NCBI GenBank assembly: GCA_002261195.1
Contig: MVBO01000056.1
Coordinates: 1 to 64,000 of the forward strand
Reading direction: 5' to 3'
Source: Bifiguratus adelaidae
Lineage: Eukaryota > Mucoromycota > Endogonomycetes > Endogonales
Length of the DNA stretch: 64,000 bases
Shown here one piece after another: positions 31,349-43,832 of the stretch (positions within the stretch are counted from its first letter, which is position 1; the number at the start of each line of letters is the position of its first letter). The translations under genes were made by a program, and so were the position numbers. The notes under the pieces were generated by a model. That model had not been told where the DNA came from. It saw only the letters and a program-made list of their open reading frames with translations, and did not search any database.

Positions 31349-34216
31349 ATGAATGAACCCCGCGTTTTTCCATCCCTCGGCTTTGGGGTTCTGGTTTCTG
31401 CCCGATTAATCCGCCTTGACATGGAGGACGATCAAGGCATACAACTACCTATGGACTTATCTGGAGACAGTGCTGATGGAGACGGTCCGCCAGGATTCTA
31501 TAACAACTTCTTCACCAACACAATTTCGCTTCAATTCCTCGACACTAGTCATGACAAGAAGAAGCAAAAGACAAGCACGAAGAAGAGCGATGAGACCAAG
31601 ACAGAAGGTAGGAAGGGTAGTAAACAGGGCCCTTCGCTCGTGCTCGGGGCGTGTCACCGGTGTCGTCGCATGAAGCGAAAGGTAGGTTGACGGATAAGAC
31701 CGTGAGATGTTTTGGACTAACGTATTGGTGACTCTCATGGATAGTGCGACAAAATGTATCCCACATGCAGGCAAGTATCTTGAAGCTAGACTCACCACTT
31801 TGGGGATACTAATACTCATACATTGCTTCTAGGCGCTGCTTCGTAACCAATAATGAATGGTAAGTCCTGTCGGCGACGCTATTTACGCTGGCTCTAACCT
31901 TGCGGCGCAGCACGTACGATGCGGTAAGCCCACTTAAAAAGCCAGAAACCAAAGCAATTGTCAATAAGGTCCGAGAACTGGAATCCATGATGCGCCTTCT
32001 GCAAGAGCAGATTAACAATATGTCCGACGAGGACGAGGATGGTTCTGATGAGGAAATGAATGAAGCGACCAATGCCAGACCTCATATGACGCACCGATAT
32101 GTGGATATGAATCAAAAGTTTCAAGATACAGTAGGGAACGATGTCCAAGGATCCAAGCCAAAGCGGACGAGCGCTTTTGCGGAAGAGGACATGGTGGATG
32201 ACGATGATGACAATGTCTGGATGAAGATGAATTTCGAAATCAATAGCAATGACAACAATAGTGTCACTGAGGGAAGGGTGATACCGTCACCGGCACAACC
32301 CAAAAAGCGCTGGAACCTCAACATTACTCCTTCCGGTATCAATATCGACAGTAATGCCACTTCTATTGCCGAAATTTTGACACTGTTGATGAAGAGCATG
32401 GACTCGCTGTATCCATCGCCAGAAAGTAGTCTGATGCAGTTTTCCAACCGATACCAGGAGGATATGCGGGACGCAGACGACTCAGAGGAGACGGCAATCG
32501 CAAAGAGATCGTACGGTGGTCAGCCGATTCGTTTTTGGTATCTGCATGGAGAAGGCTTTACTCTGCGCTTCCAAACAGTCCTCCTGCAGCCTGTAAACTT
32601 CAAGCCTGACAATCCTGGCTTCGACTATCCAATGTTTACAGCGCAAATGCTCGTTGGTCATACCATCGATATTTATCTTGCTTGCTTTTATCACTTTAAG
32701 CCCATGTTTCCAAACGACAAGTTCATCAACTACGTCCAGGACTACATCACACCCTCCTCCAATCGCCCGCAACCTCCAGCCTCCGTAGTCATGCTCATGT
32801 ATGCAATTTGTCCCTCGATTGCATCTCACACCTTCAAGTTCCATCAATCACACCTGTACTCGCACGGCCACACGCTCAACTTACAGCCTATGCAAAGTGA
32901 TACCAGCAAGAGCGTGGTCGATGATTCGGTCATCTTTGGGGAGTGGTTTTATTCGCAAGCTCGTGACATGCTCACCGAGCTTTTCGACACCGAAGATCTT
33001 TGGGTAGCCACAGCGTTGCATCACATGGCAATCTATTGCTTGCATCGCAGCCGCGAGAGAGCTTTGAGATACCACGATATGTCTATTCGCGTTGCCATTG
33101 CCCTTGGTGCCAACACGAAGGAGGGCGTTTACGGTGACATGTACGATAAGGAGTTTGGCAAACGTCTCTGGGTAAGTTTCATGGATTCATTGGTCGCATG
33201 TTTTTGTACTTGTGTTCATCATGACCCAGTGGGCCATTTGCAAATACTCCCACATGATCAGCTTCGTCGGTTACTCTGATCAACCGTCCGTCGTGCGTCA
33301 AATTGACATTCCAGAGCCAGTGCCCATGGAAAGAGAAGACGCTAAAGCGCGCCTAGCCATCGAAGCCACAAATATCATCTACCGATTTTCCTTCTTGATG
33401 GACGACATTTCGAAAGTATCCAACAATATGGATATGACTGCGCTGTCGGATCGATGCCTACGGCGTCTCGAAGAAATTGAAACCTCCATACCGATTTATC
33501 TCCGCTACGATGATGCACTGCCATCGCCAGCCACACCTCAAGCTAACCCAACACCCGCCGGGCCGCGCGATGATCCATCTCTTCATCACGATCTCGAGAC
33601 CTTCCAATCGGCATTTGCACTCTATATCCGGCTTTGGTATCATTTGTGCATCATCACGATGAACCGACACATCCTCACAACCTATCCAAGGCAGGATGAT
33701 CCGTCTGGCTTGGAAGCTTGGACTATTTGTGTGAACTCGGCATATCGCCTTGTTGAATTATTCGAAAAGATATATGTCGTCAACAGCTCGCGCCTGTGCT
33801 TTGACGATGCGTACGATGCCTGGTATTCTTGCACCTTGTCCATGGTGACCGATGTCCTGTTGCGAGATGCCAAAGTAGGATCGCCCGTAGACAGTCCATC
33901 ACAGACACCCTTGCTGAACATGTTGCGAGATCCAGCATCCGTGGACGACGCCATCTTTTCGCCAGGATCACCCAACGCCCCTATCCATTCGCTCTTTCGA
34001 ACCTCGTCCTTTGCCGAACGGAAACCCAGCATTACTCATCTTACGTCTCCAACGCGAGCGCTCTCTGCTCGCTATCTCAAACGTGTACTCAACGTGTTTC
34101 GATCAGGCGCTCTGCAAAAGCGGACCTTGTACGGTCAAATGTCCTACGGCCGCTATGTCGAAATTCTCGAAAGGATGCTCCACGAACGCGGATTCCCGAC
34201 AGAACCCACGGATTGA
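31349..34216 (+). CDS. Zn2Cys6 transcription factor with fungal-specific middle homology region
   Basis: Five exons: 31349-31681, 31745-31770, 31833-31859 (27-nt micro-exon), 31911-33171, 33230-34216; 877 residues. The zinc cluster uses Cys102, Cys105, Cys112, Cys119, Cys122 and Cys129, with spacing C-x2-C-x6-C-x6-C-x2-C-x6-C. A coiled coil follows (NKVRELESMMRLLQEQINNM). The fungal-specific domain includes FRTRLW-like KRLW at the exon 4/5 border and HDLETFQSAFALYIRLWYHL. Intron 2 (31771-31832) has a GC donor. Exon sizes and phases around the cluster equal those of the other Zn2Cys6 gene in the window, so they arose by duplication. The ATG at 31349 follows an in-frame stop; ATG 31421 is an alternative. 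The tRNA lies 66 bases upstream. Confidence 0.9.
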
Positions 34217-34241
34217 AAGTGTTATTGTCTAATGATGTAAT

Positions 34242-34659
34242 CTATTGTACAGTATGTATGCCTAATTGCTCTTCAAGTTGCTTTCGAATCTCGTCAGAGT
34301 GCTTGTTGGCCACGTTGAGCGTTTTGGAGGGTGCATCGGCTAGAGCGAAAAATAAAGGAGGTTGAGCGTCAGTGAGCGTGTCATGGGCATCATCACTCAC
34401 CGTATTCGACAGTCAACGTTGGATCAAGTGCAGGATCCCTTAATGTCACCAATCGAATAGCCACCGAGGGATTCGTATATTGAATCTGTTGCAATTGCCG
34501 TCTCATGTGTCTATGTCCCGCATCAGGCCGTGATCCACCACGATCTCTTCACAAGTGCACTTACTTGGCTCCAGCTCCCGCATGCTTACCCTTCACGGCA
34601 AAGGCAAGCTCAATGGCCTTGACTCGAGAAGGTAATGTCTTGCCAGCCGTAAAGTGCAT
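34242..34659 (-). CDS. Mitochondrial ribosomal protein of the L51/S25/CI-B8 fold (MRP49-like)
   Basis: Three exons: 34659-34565, 34510-34401, 34339-34242; 100 residues. The thioredoxin-like L51/S25/CI-B8 pattern is seen in KHAGAGAKHMRRQLQQIQY followed by NPSVAIRLVTL and a C-terminal helix (SDEIRKQLEEQLG). In fungi this fold occurs in mitoribosomal proteins such as Mrp49 (mL61) and mS25, and in the complex I subunit CI-B8. The GARHxxxxQLxQIQYxNP arrangement fits Mrp49 best. The N-terminus is basic, as expected for mitochondrial import. Its start codon lies 16 bases from that of the divergent MCP1 gene. Confidence 0.8.
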
Positions 34660-34675
34660 TGTCCACTCTCAAAAT

Positions 34676-35476
34676 ATGTACAAGGTCTATGGCGTCCTGA
34701 GTGACATTCAAGCTTACTCGGCGCTTGGCTTTTCTGTCTTTTTGGCGACCCATGCGACTCAAGTAGCACTAGCGAACGTGGGTGTGGACGTGGCCAACAA
34801 CTGGCTCTTGTTGGGACGTCCATTGTATCAAGACCGGCTGATTGAGAATGTGGTGGTCATTGGTGGTGTCACGGCACATGTGGCAGCTGGCGTTGCCAAA
34901 GCATGCATGAGACGACCCAAGTATCAAGTAGTGGATCTGGAAGGTGACTTGACACGCTATGCCGTCGTTGAATCGGATGAAGCCTTGCGACTCGCTGAAG
35001 AAGGACGTGTGAATACCGTCATTTCGCAAGGTGCGCGGAAGCGGATATCGATGCTGCTACCGGGCCATCGTGTGATAGGATACATGCTGATACCTGTTCT
35101 ACTCGGTCACTATATCATCACCCGAGCCGCGCCGCTGAGATACTTTGGCGATTCGGCCTTTCTCGACTTTTCCTACATCTCTCTCGGGTTACAGACCCAT
35201 CCGAGACTCTTTGGTGGACTCCAGGTGGCCTTGGTCGGTCTCGGCATGTACCATGTCTGTAGTGGAACAGCCACGATATGGAAGCGCGTCTTTGGTGGAC
35301 GATCGCGCGCCACATCTAGCATCAAGCATTCATACCGCCCGCTCCATGGTGTCCAATATGCCGCCTTCGTGTCCTTGACCTCGCTCCTTCTTGGAGGGTT
35401 ATACATGATGGGAAAGCAACGCAAGATCCCTTTGCGGTACGAATACCTTGCCGTGTTGAAAACATTGGGGTTATAA
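34676..35476 (+). CDS. MCP1-like mitochondrial outer-membrane protein (DUF1691 family)
   Basis: Intronless, 266 residues from ATG at 34676. The protein has about five hydrophobic helices (YSALGFSVFLATHATQVAL; IGYMLIPVLLGHYIITRA; AAFVSLTSLLLGGLYMMG). It shows the family His positions in LLGHYIITRAAP, and a central GLQTHPRLFGGLQVALVGLGMYH block. Yeast Mcp1 is a mitochondrial outer-membrane protein that suppresses ERMES loss together with Vps13 and takes part in lipid exchange. The match rests on topology and these blocks. The open frame extends upstream without ATG, so this start is the first possible one. It shares a 16-bp divergent start interval with a mitoribosomal gene. Confidence 0.8.
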   Translation: MYKVYGVLSDIQAYSALGFSVFLATHATQVALANVGVDVANNWLLLGRPLYQDRLIENVVVIGGVTAHVAAGVAKACMRRPKYQVVDLEGDLTRYAVVESDEALRLAEEGRVNTVISQGARKRISMLLPGHRVIGYMLIPVLLGHYIITRAAPLRYFGDSAFLDFSYISLGLQTHPRLFGGLQVALVGLGMYHVCSGTATIWKRVFGGRSRATSSIKHSYRPLHGVQYAAFVSLTSLLLGGLYMMGKQRKIPLRYEYLAVLKTLGL

Positions 35477-35490
35477 TGTACATATATACA

Positions 35491-35649
35491 TCAAAAGGAA
35501 CGTTGCTTGTCCAATCTATCCTTGACCAATGCAAGTGGTAGGTCATCGTCCATGTCCGATGCAATCGATGAGACTGGACTAGCCGATCGAGAAACTTTCC
35601 AACGCGGTTGATACACTTGACGAGGCGAAGGGAGCTTGAGATTGTCCAT
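35491..35649 (-). CDS. Possible small ORF of 52 residues
   Basis: ATG at 35649 opens a 52-residue frame with a basic, Ser-rich middle and an acidic end (SDMDDDLPLALVKDRLDKQ). The same frame extends upstream to 35754 without ATG, adding a hydrophobic stretch, so a missing first exon is possible, but I found no donor site upstream on this strand. It overlaps nothing else and converges on MCP1, ending 14 bases from that stop codon. No family recognised. Confidence 0.25.
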   Translation of the reverse strand: MDNLKLPSPRQVYQPRWKVSRSASPVSSIASDMDDDLPLALVKDRLDKQRSF

Positions 35650-35932
35650 GGGTGTAGAGAAAAAGAGCAATGCCCAACCGTGAATAGGAGGTGTGAATTC
35701 CCAGGAGATGACAAGGAGCCGTACACCAATGACGCACTTTTTCTGTTTCCCCAAATATGACCTAGTCCGTGAGCAAGTAAGAAGATCAGTATCTGCAGCT
35801 ACGCATATGGGCGTGTCTTCTTCAATGGCTCTCTGCTCCGTTTCCTTGCCTCTCTCTCTGCCCTTGTAGTGTCTATTGTCTCTGCAGTAAATTAAGCGCC
35901 TCTTATTTTGATTGTGCTAGGATGCCAAAGGT

Positions 35933-38900
35933 ATGCATCGCGAGACGCGATCGAATTCAGTAAGCTCAGACTCCACGACGCACTCTCGCTCTACTCATCA
36001 CTTTCCTTCACTGCTACGGAAACGCAAGACATCACATGACGGGACAGGATCGCTCATTGCACGGGTATTTCACAGTTCGCGTCCATCGTCGCCAGACAGA
36101 GAACTGAGGAATCCGCTTGAACGCCATGGTTCTGCATCGTTGTTCACGTCTCTACTACCGCTTCACAAGTCGTCTGTGAGCAACCTGAATAGTGAACGAA
36201 GCTCAGAGATCTCGATGGACAGTAACAACACGGGTACCGCCGACAGTCACTCTGCGACGTCGCGTACGATTTCTTTTGGCACGTCTCAGGCGACTGCTCC
36301 TCTTCACTTACCTGCGTCTTCCACGGGAAGTGTTGTCAAGGAACTGAGTTTGGATACCTCTGATAATATCCATGAGCCAGACTGGACAAGGCCACACGAT
36401 ACAAAGACGGATGTCAATGATAGCAATGTGGATGTTTATGGCGTTGGAAGGCGTCCGTCGATCATGGATCAACAAAGCATTGCTGGAAGTGACCACTCAG
36501 AGATTGTGCCATTCGATTCTGCTCCTCATTCAGCATTAAACATGTCCAAGCAAGAGAGGCTGCCGGATAGCACACCGGCTTTGCCTCCATCACCTGGAAT
36601 GCCGCGGGGCAAGAAGGAAAAGAAAGGCTTGTTTCCCTTCCGAAGGAAAAAGAGCAAGGACAAGGAAGAAGATGGTGAGTTTGCAAGATAAGGAGATGAC
36701 ATGAGCGCCATTGACGCTACTTCTGCCTTAGATCATTATCGAGAAATACCCCGGAGCTTTCCTCGGAAGCTGAGTGACGATGCGGCGTCTCCTACTTCAT
36801 CTTTGGATTCACCTGCCAATTCCATTCGGTTACCACCTTCATCTTCCACTCCAGAGCCTGGAAAACGCAAGCTCAACAAAGCTTATACTTCCAGCGCAGC
36901 ACCATCTCAACCTCAAATCAACAACTACATGTACTACATGTACTACCGCGCTCCCCTTTCTTCTAGCTCGGTTCAACCTAGTGGACGTGGGCGATTCTTT
37001 CGACACGACTTTCTTGACAACCGATCTCCTAAGTCTCCCCTCGCGATTGACACCGACTTTGAACATATGGAAGGTATCGTCAACTCAAATGCGGATCTGC
37101 ATCTCGACGAAAGTAGTGCCAATCGCGTATTGTCATATTCATTCTTCAAGGATTCATCCAGTTTCCTGGTGGACCCCACGTCCAAAAGAATGGACCGAGT
37201 AGCGAGCGAAAGTAGCTTTATGGATTTGTCGCAGTTGCAAGAACACCAAAAGAGGCTGCACGAATCTGCCCAAAAGAGTATGAGAGCCGCGAATGAGGTG
37301 GACAAGACGTCCGTATCTCAGCAGACGCTCAGTCTTCCCGTACCAGCCCACGGTACGGCCGCGTGGGCGCCTCCCGAATCTTGGGCAGTCCAGCCAGTGG
37401 GCTATCTGGGCCCGTTGGGACCTGCAGAACTGCGAAAGGAGTCTCAAGACTCGGAAATCGAAGAAAGCAAATTTGACTACAATCTCAACATGCAAGATTA
37501 CACCATCCGCATCTTCCGACCTGATACAACCTTTACCGTCCTTTCCTGTCCTCTTTCCACATCTACCGCTGACATCATTCAAATGCTTGCCAAAAAGTAT
37601 TTCCTCCAAGATACTACACGCTATAATTTGTATATTAAGTATCACGAAACGGAGCGGGCTCTGATGCCCACTGAACGCCCATTGCTGATGCAAAAGACAC
37701 TCTTGGAGCAGATGGGGTACACCGACCTAGACCGGTTGGAAGACTTGGGAAGGGAGGACAATTCGTATCTTGTTCGCTTCACATTCAGACCAGCTGCAGC
37801 CCGGACGGTGCCTACTGAAGAGGAAGTGGATTTCGGCAATTACGAGCATGTGGACTTGCAATTGAGGAACCTTCGAACCATACCAATCTTCCTTTACAAT
37901 CAAGCTAATGTCATTGTATCACTCAATGTTTCTCGCAACTGGTTTATAGCCTTGCCCATGGATTTCGTGCAACTGTGCAGTAGCCTACGGGAGCTCACGC
38001 TATGTTTCAACGACTTCTCGCAAATACCTGCCTCCATCCGCTACATCGCCACTTTGGAACGTCTTAATATTGCAAACAACAAAGTCAAAGAGCTTGATCA
38101 CGCCCATTTGGAAGAATTGCCGAATTTGCGCTCGTTGGAAGTCAGCAATAACCAGCTGAAGGACCTTCCGAAGGGATTTGCCAATATGAAGAATCTTCGC
38201 TTCCTCAGTATCGCCAACAACTACTTTACCGAATTTCCGAAAATTTTGTGCGAAATCCCAAGTCTGGAGGATCTTGATATCAGCTTCAACAAAATATCCT
38301 CTCTCCCGGATGAATCAAGCAAGATGGAAAGTTTGCGGAGTTTCCGGGCCGTTGCAAACGAACTCGCTGGCGAGTTACCAGCCTCTTGGAGCGAACTCGA
38401 GCATCTTCGAGAAGTGGATATTCGCCAAAACGCCATCACCTCTCTCACCACACTTTCCGCTGTCTTATCCCTTCAAAAGCTCACGTGCGATTACAATGCC
38501 GTTAGCGTCGTGCAGACAGAATTTCCCAATTTATGCACTCTCAAGGCCTCCAAAAACCATCTCACTCAATTCAAGCTCTCGCCCAACGTCCCTTCCATTG
38601 CTGGTTTCCCAAGCTTAACAGGCAGCGTTTTGACAAATCTTAATTTGTCAGGGTGCAAGCTCTCGACGCTGTCGGATGAACTTTTGGCCACGGCGACAGC
38701 TATCGAAGTTTTGATCCTAGACAACAACTTTCTGACGGCAATCCCCAAGACGATCTCCCATCTTCACAAATTGGGCAAATTGAGCGTTCAAAATAACGAG
38801 CTTGCCGATATACCGTTCGAGATATCTCATCTCGCTGATTTACGAATACTGGATCTCCAGCAGAACAACCTGAAAACCTTACCCAAGGAAATCTGGCTTT

Positions 38901-41900
38901 GCCCAGCGCTTCAGTCGTTGAATTGTTCCTCCAACCTGCTTACGGCTTTCCCGAAACCTATAAGTGCGGTTGGCGTGCAATTAAGTACGACCGGAGGATT
39001 TGCGGAGTACCAAACCACCATTCCAACTGAAGCATTTCCGGAACCCGTCATGGGCACCAATTCGGGTCAAGGCATTGTCGATATGGAAACCGTCACGCCA
39101 GAGACCGAAGCAGCCACCAAGATCGATTCCTTCTTGACATTCAATCCCCCATCCTTTTTTTCAAGTCCGCGTAATCATCCTCCTCCCGTTACTCTTACTC
39201 TTCGAAATCTTGCACTTGGCGATAATCGATTCACCGATGAAGTTTTCGGACCGCTATCACTTTTCTCGGAGCTACGGTCTCTCAACCTCAGTTTCAACGA
39301 TATGTACGAAATTCCACCGGAAGGCCTTTGTCATCATCATTTGCACGAGCTCTATCTCTCTGGCAATCATCTTTCGTCCTTGCCAGCGGATGACATTGAA
39401 AAGTTGTCGCATTTGCGCGTGTTGCACCTCAATGGCAACAAGTTACAAACGTTGCCTGCGGAATTGGGCAAGCTGCGCAAATTGCAAGTGCTGGATGTTG
39501 GCAGCAACATGTTAAAGTACAATATTGCCAATTGGCCCTATGATTGGAATTGGTGAGTGACTTTCTTAATACCAGCCTAGACGTACTCATGTGTGCATAG
39601 GAATTGGAATTTGGCTCTAAAGTACCTTAACTTTTCTGGCAACAAACGCTTCGAAATCAAACAAAGTCACAACGACTTGAACGGCCCAAGAGATCGCAAT
39701 CTGTCTGACTTTAGCGCCTTGCGGAAGCTTCGCGTTTTGGGACTTATGGACGTGACAATCCTTGTTAGTCCTCCGGATGAAGCCATTGACCGGCGAATAC
39801 GAACCTCACCTTCGGAGGTGAACAACTTGGCGTACGGCATCGCTGACTGGCTTGGATTCGATGATCGGTTGACGTCTTGGGATCTGGTGATACCGCGTTT
39901 TCGAGGTCGTGATGACGAATGTCTCTTTGGGCTTTTCGATAGCAAGTCTGGTGTTAAGGACGGCAATCCCGTCAATGCTTTCCTCAATACCTATCTTTCC
40001 TCGCATTTGCACACTGAGTTACGAAAGCTCAAGCATGACGAGACGGTCGTGGCAGCTCTACGTAGGACATTCTTGGGCTTGGAACGTGATCTAGGGTTCT
40101 CGGATATTGCTTCCATCAATGTCGGCGCATCGGCCGTGGTTTGCTATATTGCTGGCAAAACGCTCTATGCGGCGAATATTGGCGATGCCCTCGCCGTTCT
40201 CTCACGGGATGGCGGATCGGCGGTGGAAATCTCACAAAAGCATATCGCGCTCAACCCGAGCGAGACATCTCGTATACGACAAGCGGGCGGTTACGTATCC
40301 ACAACAGGCTTGCTCAACGATGAATTGGCAGTATCCCGAAACTTTGGTCACTTCCATCTCAATCCAGTCCTTAATGCCAACCCTTATATTTCCGCGATTG
40401 AATTGTCGGAACAGGATGAATTTGTGATACTGGCCAATCGTGGCCTCTGGGACCGTGTCTCTTACCAGCAAGCTGTCGACATCTGCGTCTCCGAAAAGGA
40501 TGATCTCTTGTTCGCCGCTCAGAAGCTGCGTGACTTTGCTATCACCTACGGTGCCGACGATAGCATCATGGTCATGGTCATTGGAGTTGGAGACATCTTT
40601 GATAGCAACAACCGCAGATTGAGGACATCAAGAGGGGGAAGCGGTGGCAATCGAATAGCCTTTGGCAACGAAATCAGCATGGATGAGATGAACTGTGGAC
40701 TGGTCCTTTCCAAGAAGGTTCGACGTGGCAAGGATGAGATGCCTGGAGACTCCGTAAGTGACACTATGAATGCCGTGGTATTTGAGCTAAACGCGGGTTT
40801 AGACCTTGGCTCGATTGCCCAGAGAAGTAGCACCGCCTATTGGACAAGTTGCAATTTGCTTCACCGACATCAAGAATTCAACCTTCTTGTGGGAAACTCA
40901 ACCCATCGCCATGCGATCGGCAATCAAGACGCACAACTCTTTGCTCCGTCGCCAGCTCCGAAGCGTTGGTGGTTATGAGGTCAAGACGGAAGGTGATGCC
41001 TTTATGGTGTGCTTTTCGTCTGTTACTTCAGCGCTCTTGTGGTGTTTCACAGTTCAACTTCAGCTTCTCGAAGCCGACTGGCCAACGGAAATTCTGGAGT
41101 CGGAGGACGGACGACCCATTGTAGTGGATGGTCATGTCCTTTATCGTGGACTTTCGGTTCGGATGGGTGTTCATTGGGGTTCACCGGTATGGGAAATCGA
41201 TCCCATCACAAAGCGCATGGATTACTTTGGACCGGTCGTCAATCGCGCCAGTAGAGTCTGCAGCGCGGCAGACGGTGGCCAGATCTGTGTGTCGTCCGAT
41301 GTCATCATGTCCCTCAAGAAACACCATGGCCTCTACGAGAAGACGGTGGACGACGTTGGAGATGACATCAGTGGACGGACGGCCCGAGATGTACTGTCAC
41401 TTCGCAAATTGGGCTTCAGTGTACGCGAGATTGGCGAAAGGAAATTGAAGGGTCTCGAAACAGCTGAAATGTTGAGTATGGTGCTTCCCAAACAGCTAAC
41501 GCAGCGATGGGAGCTCGACAAGTCCAAGTTTGTGGCCAGCGTTTCCAATACGTCCGGACTCATTGCACCTGCCAGTGAAGCCGAACATAGCATCAAAGTC
41601 GATCAGCATCCGCATAGGATTGATGCTGCCCTGGTACGCACAGTTGGCCGCCTGTGTCTGCGGTTAGAGTATCTTGCCTCCGGACAAGCAAGAAATGGAT
41701 CTTCGCAAAACCTCAAATACCTCATTTCTCTGATGGATACCCATGTGAGAGACGATGCGGACGAAGAAGATTTATACAGAATCCTAGAAAATGTTGTTAC
41801 TCGTATTGAGGTAAGGACTCGACAAGAGCATATTGACAGTTCTCTTACACTTCTGCGCAGAATGCTACATCGAGCCTCTATCTGTCACGTATGGGAGGCT

Positions 41901-42010
41901 TTGCGGATGTGTTGGAGAAATTGAGTACTGCGGTAGAGCTTGATCCAACTTACCTTTTGAAGGCGCTGCAGATTTACGTGCAAACGCTTTCTGAACCCAT
42001 CATTGCATAG
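35933..42010 (+). CDS. CYR1: Adenylate cyclase (Cyr1 type)
   Basis: Five exons: 35933-36674, 36732-39552, 39601-40753, 40803-41810, 41861-42010; 1957 residues. It makes cAMP from ATP to drive protein kinase A. Domains in order: Ser-rich N-terminus to about 490; Ras-association domain about 500-595 (DYTIRIFRPDTTFTVL to DNSYLVRFTFRPA); some two dozen leucine-rich repeats about 620-1180 (LEVSNNQLKDLPKGFANMKN); PP2C-like domain about 1250-1525 (DDECLFGLFD, ANIGDALAVLSRDGG); class III cyclase domain about 1585-1800 with FTDIKNSTFLWE, EVKTEGDAFM and DYFGPVVNRASRV. The short last exon is the C-terminal helical tail that in yeast binds CAP. The catalytic Asp pair is intact. The order is the standard fungal one and makes Ras control likely. 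Confidence 0.97.
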
Positions 42011-42797
42011 ATCCACTGTAAATATATAAGCACTTCACTAGCACTGATATTTCACCTACTCTTATGGCGGCTACCTAATCACGGTGACAACCAGGAATCT
42101 CTGCATAGGCTCTTTAAGGATAGGGCATTACGAACACACTTTCCATGAGCAGTTTACAAGCGACGCAGGGTAGCCTTGATTCCAATCCCTCGTTACGTCA
42201 TAAAACGGGTCCTCTTCCTTATCCACAGAGTCTGGCTCAATTCAATACACTCGAAGACCTTATCTGATAACATCGGCGGTCACTCAGATGGAGACACTCA
42301 CATTGCCAAGGAATGTTCGAGAGTTTCGCCGGCGCACCGTTTGCGGATGGTGTTTTTTTGCCTTTGCGATTAGTTCACGTTCAAATCAATGACTTGCTTC
42401 ACCAACCAAGAATACTATATAAGACCATGCCTTGGGATTTCACCTTCACGTTTTTTCTATTATTAGAGAGTCGCGTCTTGTATTCGTCCATCCGTATATT
42501 ACCCCTACATGTACCAAGACAAGGAATGTTCCCAAAATGAAGCTGAGAATAGTCGACGCCTTGCTTGTTTTCCTTTTAAGGAAATGAAAGATACCTTACA
42601 CTGCTTCTGATTGGCTATATTTCTCGGCCGTGTCGTCTCGGAACGCTCGATAGCTATTTTTGTACACTGCTTCCATTTGTGTAAAGCAAACAATAGACCC
42701 TTTGCATGCAGGGAACGAGTCCGGTAAAGAAAATGTATATAAGAGATGTCTGGCGAACGTCCAAACATCACCAATAAATCAAACTCTCACAATCAAC
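42011..42797. other. Intergenic, nothing recognised
   Basis: About 790 bases between the cyclase stop codon and the Cys-rich pseudogene. No ORF with domain support. A TATA-like TATATAAG at about 42734-42741 lies some 60 bases before the pseudogene ATG and may be its old promoter. Confidence 0.35.
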
Positions 42798-43774
42798 ATG
42801 GTTCACATCACAAAAATCCTTGGTCTTGCTTCCATGAGGCTCAGGGCTGTCAGCGCCGCTCCCTCTTTCGAGAGGAGAACCTCAGATCCTCAAGATGGCA
42901 ACTGTCAAGCTTACTACTCTTGCCTCGACAAGACTGACATCTGACGTGCCGGTGACCGATCCAAGTGCTACAACAGCTATCCTCGTGACAACTATCTCTT
43001 CCCCGACCAACACTACAAGCTCACAGACATCAGATCTCTTCCTGATGATCAATGCTCGCAATTCTATGCTTTCTTGGCTCAAAACACCATGGCCGATCGG
43101 AGGGCCCGCGAATTCTGCTCCAACAACCGCAAGAGCGTTGGATGTTACAAGGAAGGTCAACACTTCGGGGAATACAATGACTGCAAGGATAACGATACCT
43201 GCTTGAATTCCAAAGAGCTCAACGATAATCGTGGTCGGGAGTACTGCTACAACAACCGTGATAACAATGGTTGTGATCGTGCCGACGACTACTTAGGGGC
43301 AAGACAACGATGACAGTAAGCCGAAGGGTGATTGTGATTGCGACCCTACTACAAGTGCTTGGACAAGACCGATCTGGAGGACTCTGGTGCACGTCTTCAC
43401 TGCTGGGCCACAAACTTCCATGACAACTGCCAAGATACCGATGCTCACCACAAGGCCAAGACTGACAAGAATTGTGACGCTTACTAAGGCTGCTTGAAGA
43501 AGACTGATCGGAGCTGATGACATTACCCGCCAACAATGCTACCGATCTTTTTGGTGGTGCAGGCTGCAAGTACAGTGACAAGTACTACAAGGGTAACAAC
43601 TGCGGCGCTTACTATGCTTGCTTGCGCAACACCTCTCCGAACGACAATGCTGGTCGTCAGTTCTGCTTCCCCAACCCAAATGGTCAAGGATGTGTGGCAA
43701 CAGCGACAACTATCACAGTTGATTGTATTTACAATGTTGGTCAAGATAAAAAGCCTTTGCCACCTGTCGCATAG
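42798..43774 (+). pseudogene. Broken gene for a secreted Cys-rich repeat protein
   Basis: ATG at 42798 opens a signal-peptide-like start (MVHITKILGLAS...AVSAAPS). The reading frame is broken by TGA after CLDKTDI near 42942, resumes in the same frame through about 43310, then continues in a second frame (about 43345-43500, with an internal TAA after NCDAY), and ends in a third frame at 43774. Pieces share a module of about 50 residues: [DN]C-x-AYY-x-CL...GR-x-FC...GC. I see about six copies, such as NCGAYYACLR and GREYCYNNRDNNGC. The original was probably a secreted tandem-module protein. Function unknown. At least two stops and two frameshifts argue against expression as one protein. Confidence 0.75.
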
Positions 43775-43832
43775 GAGTACACTAGAAACGTGAATAAATG
43801 GAAAATCAAAACATGCATTCCTTCCGTTTCTG

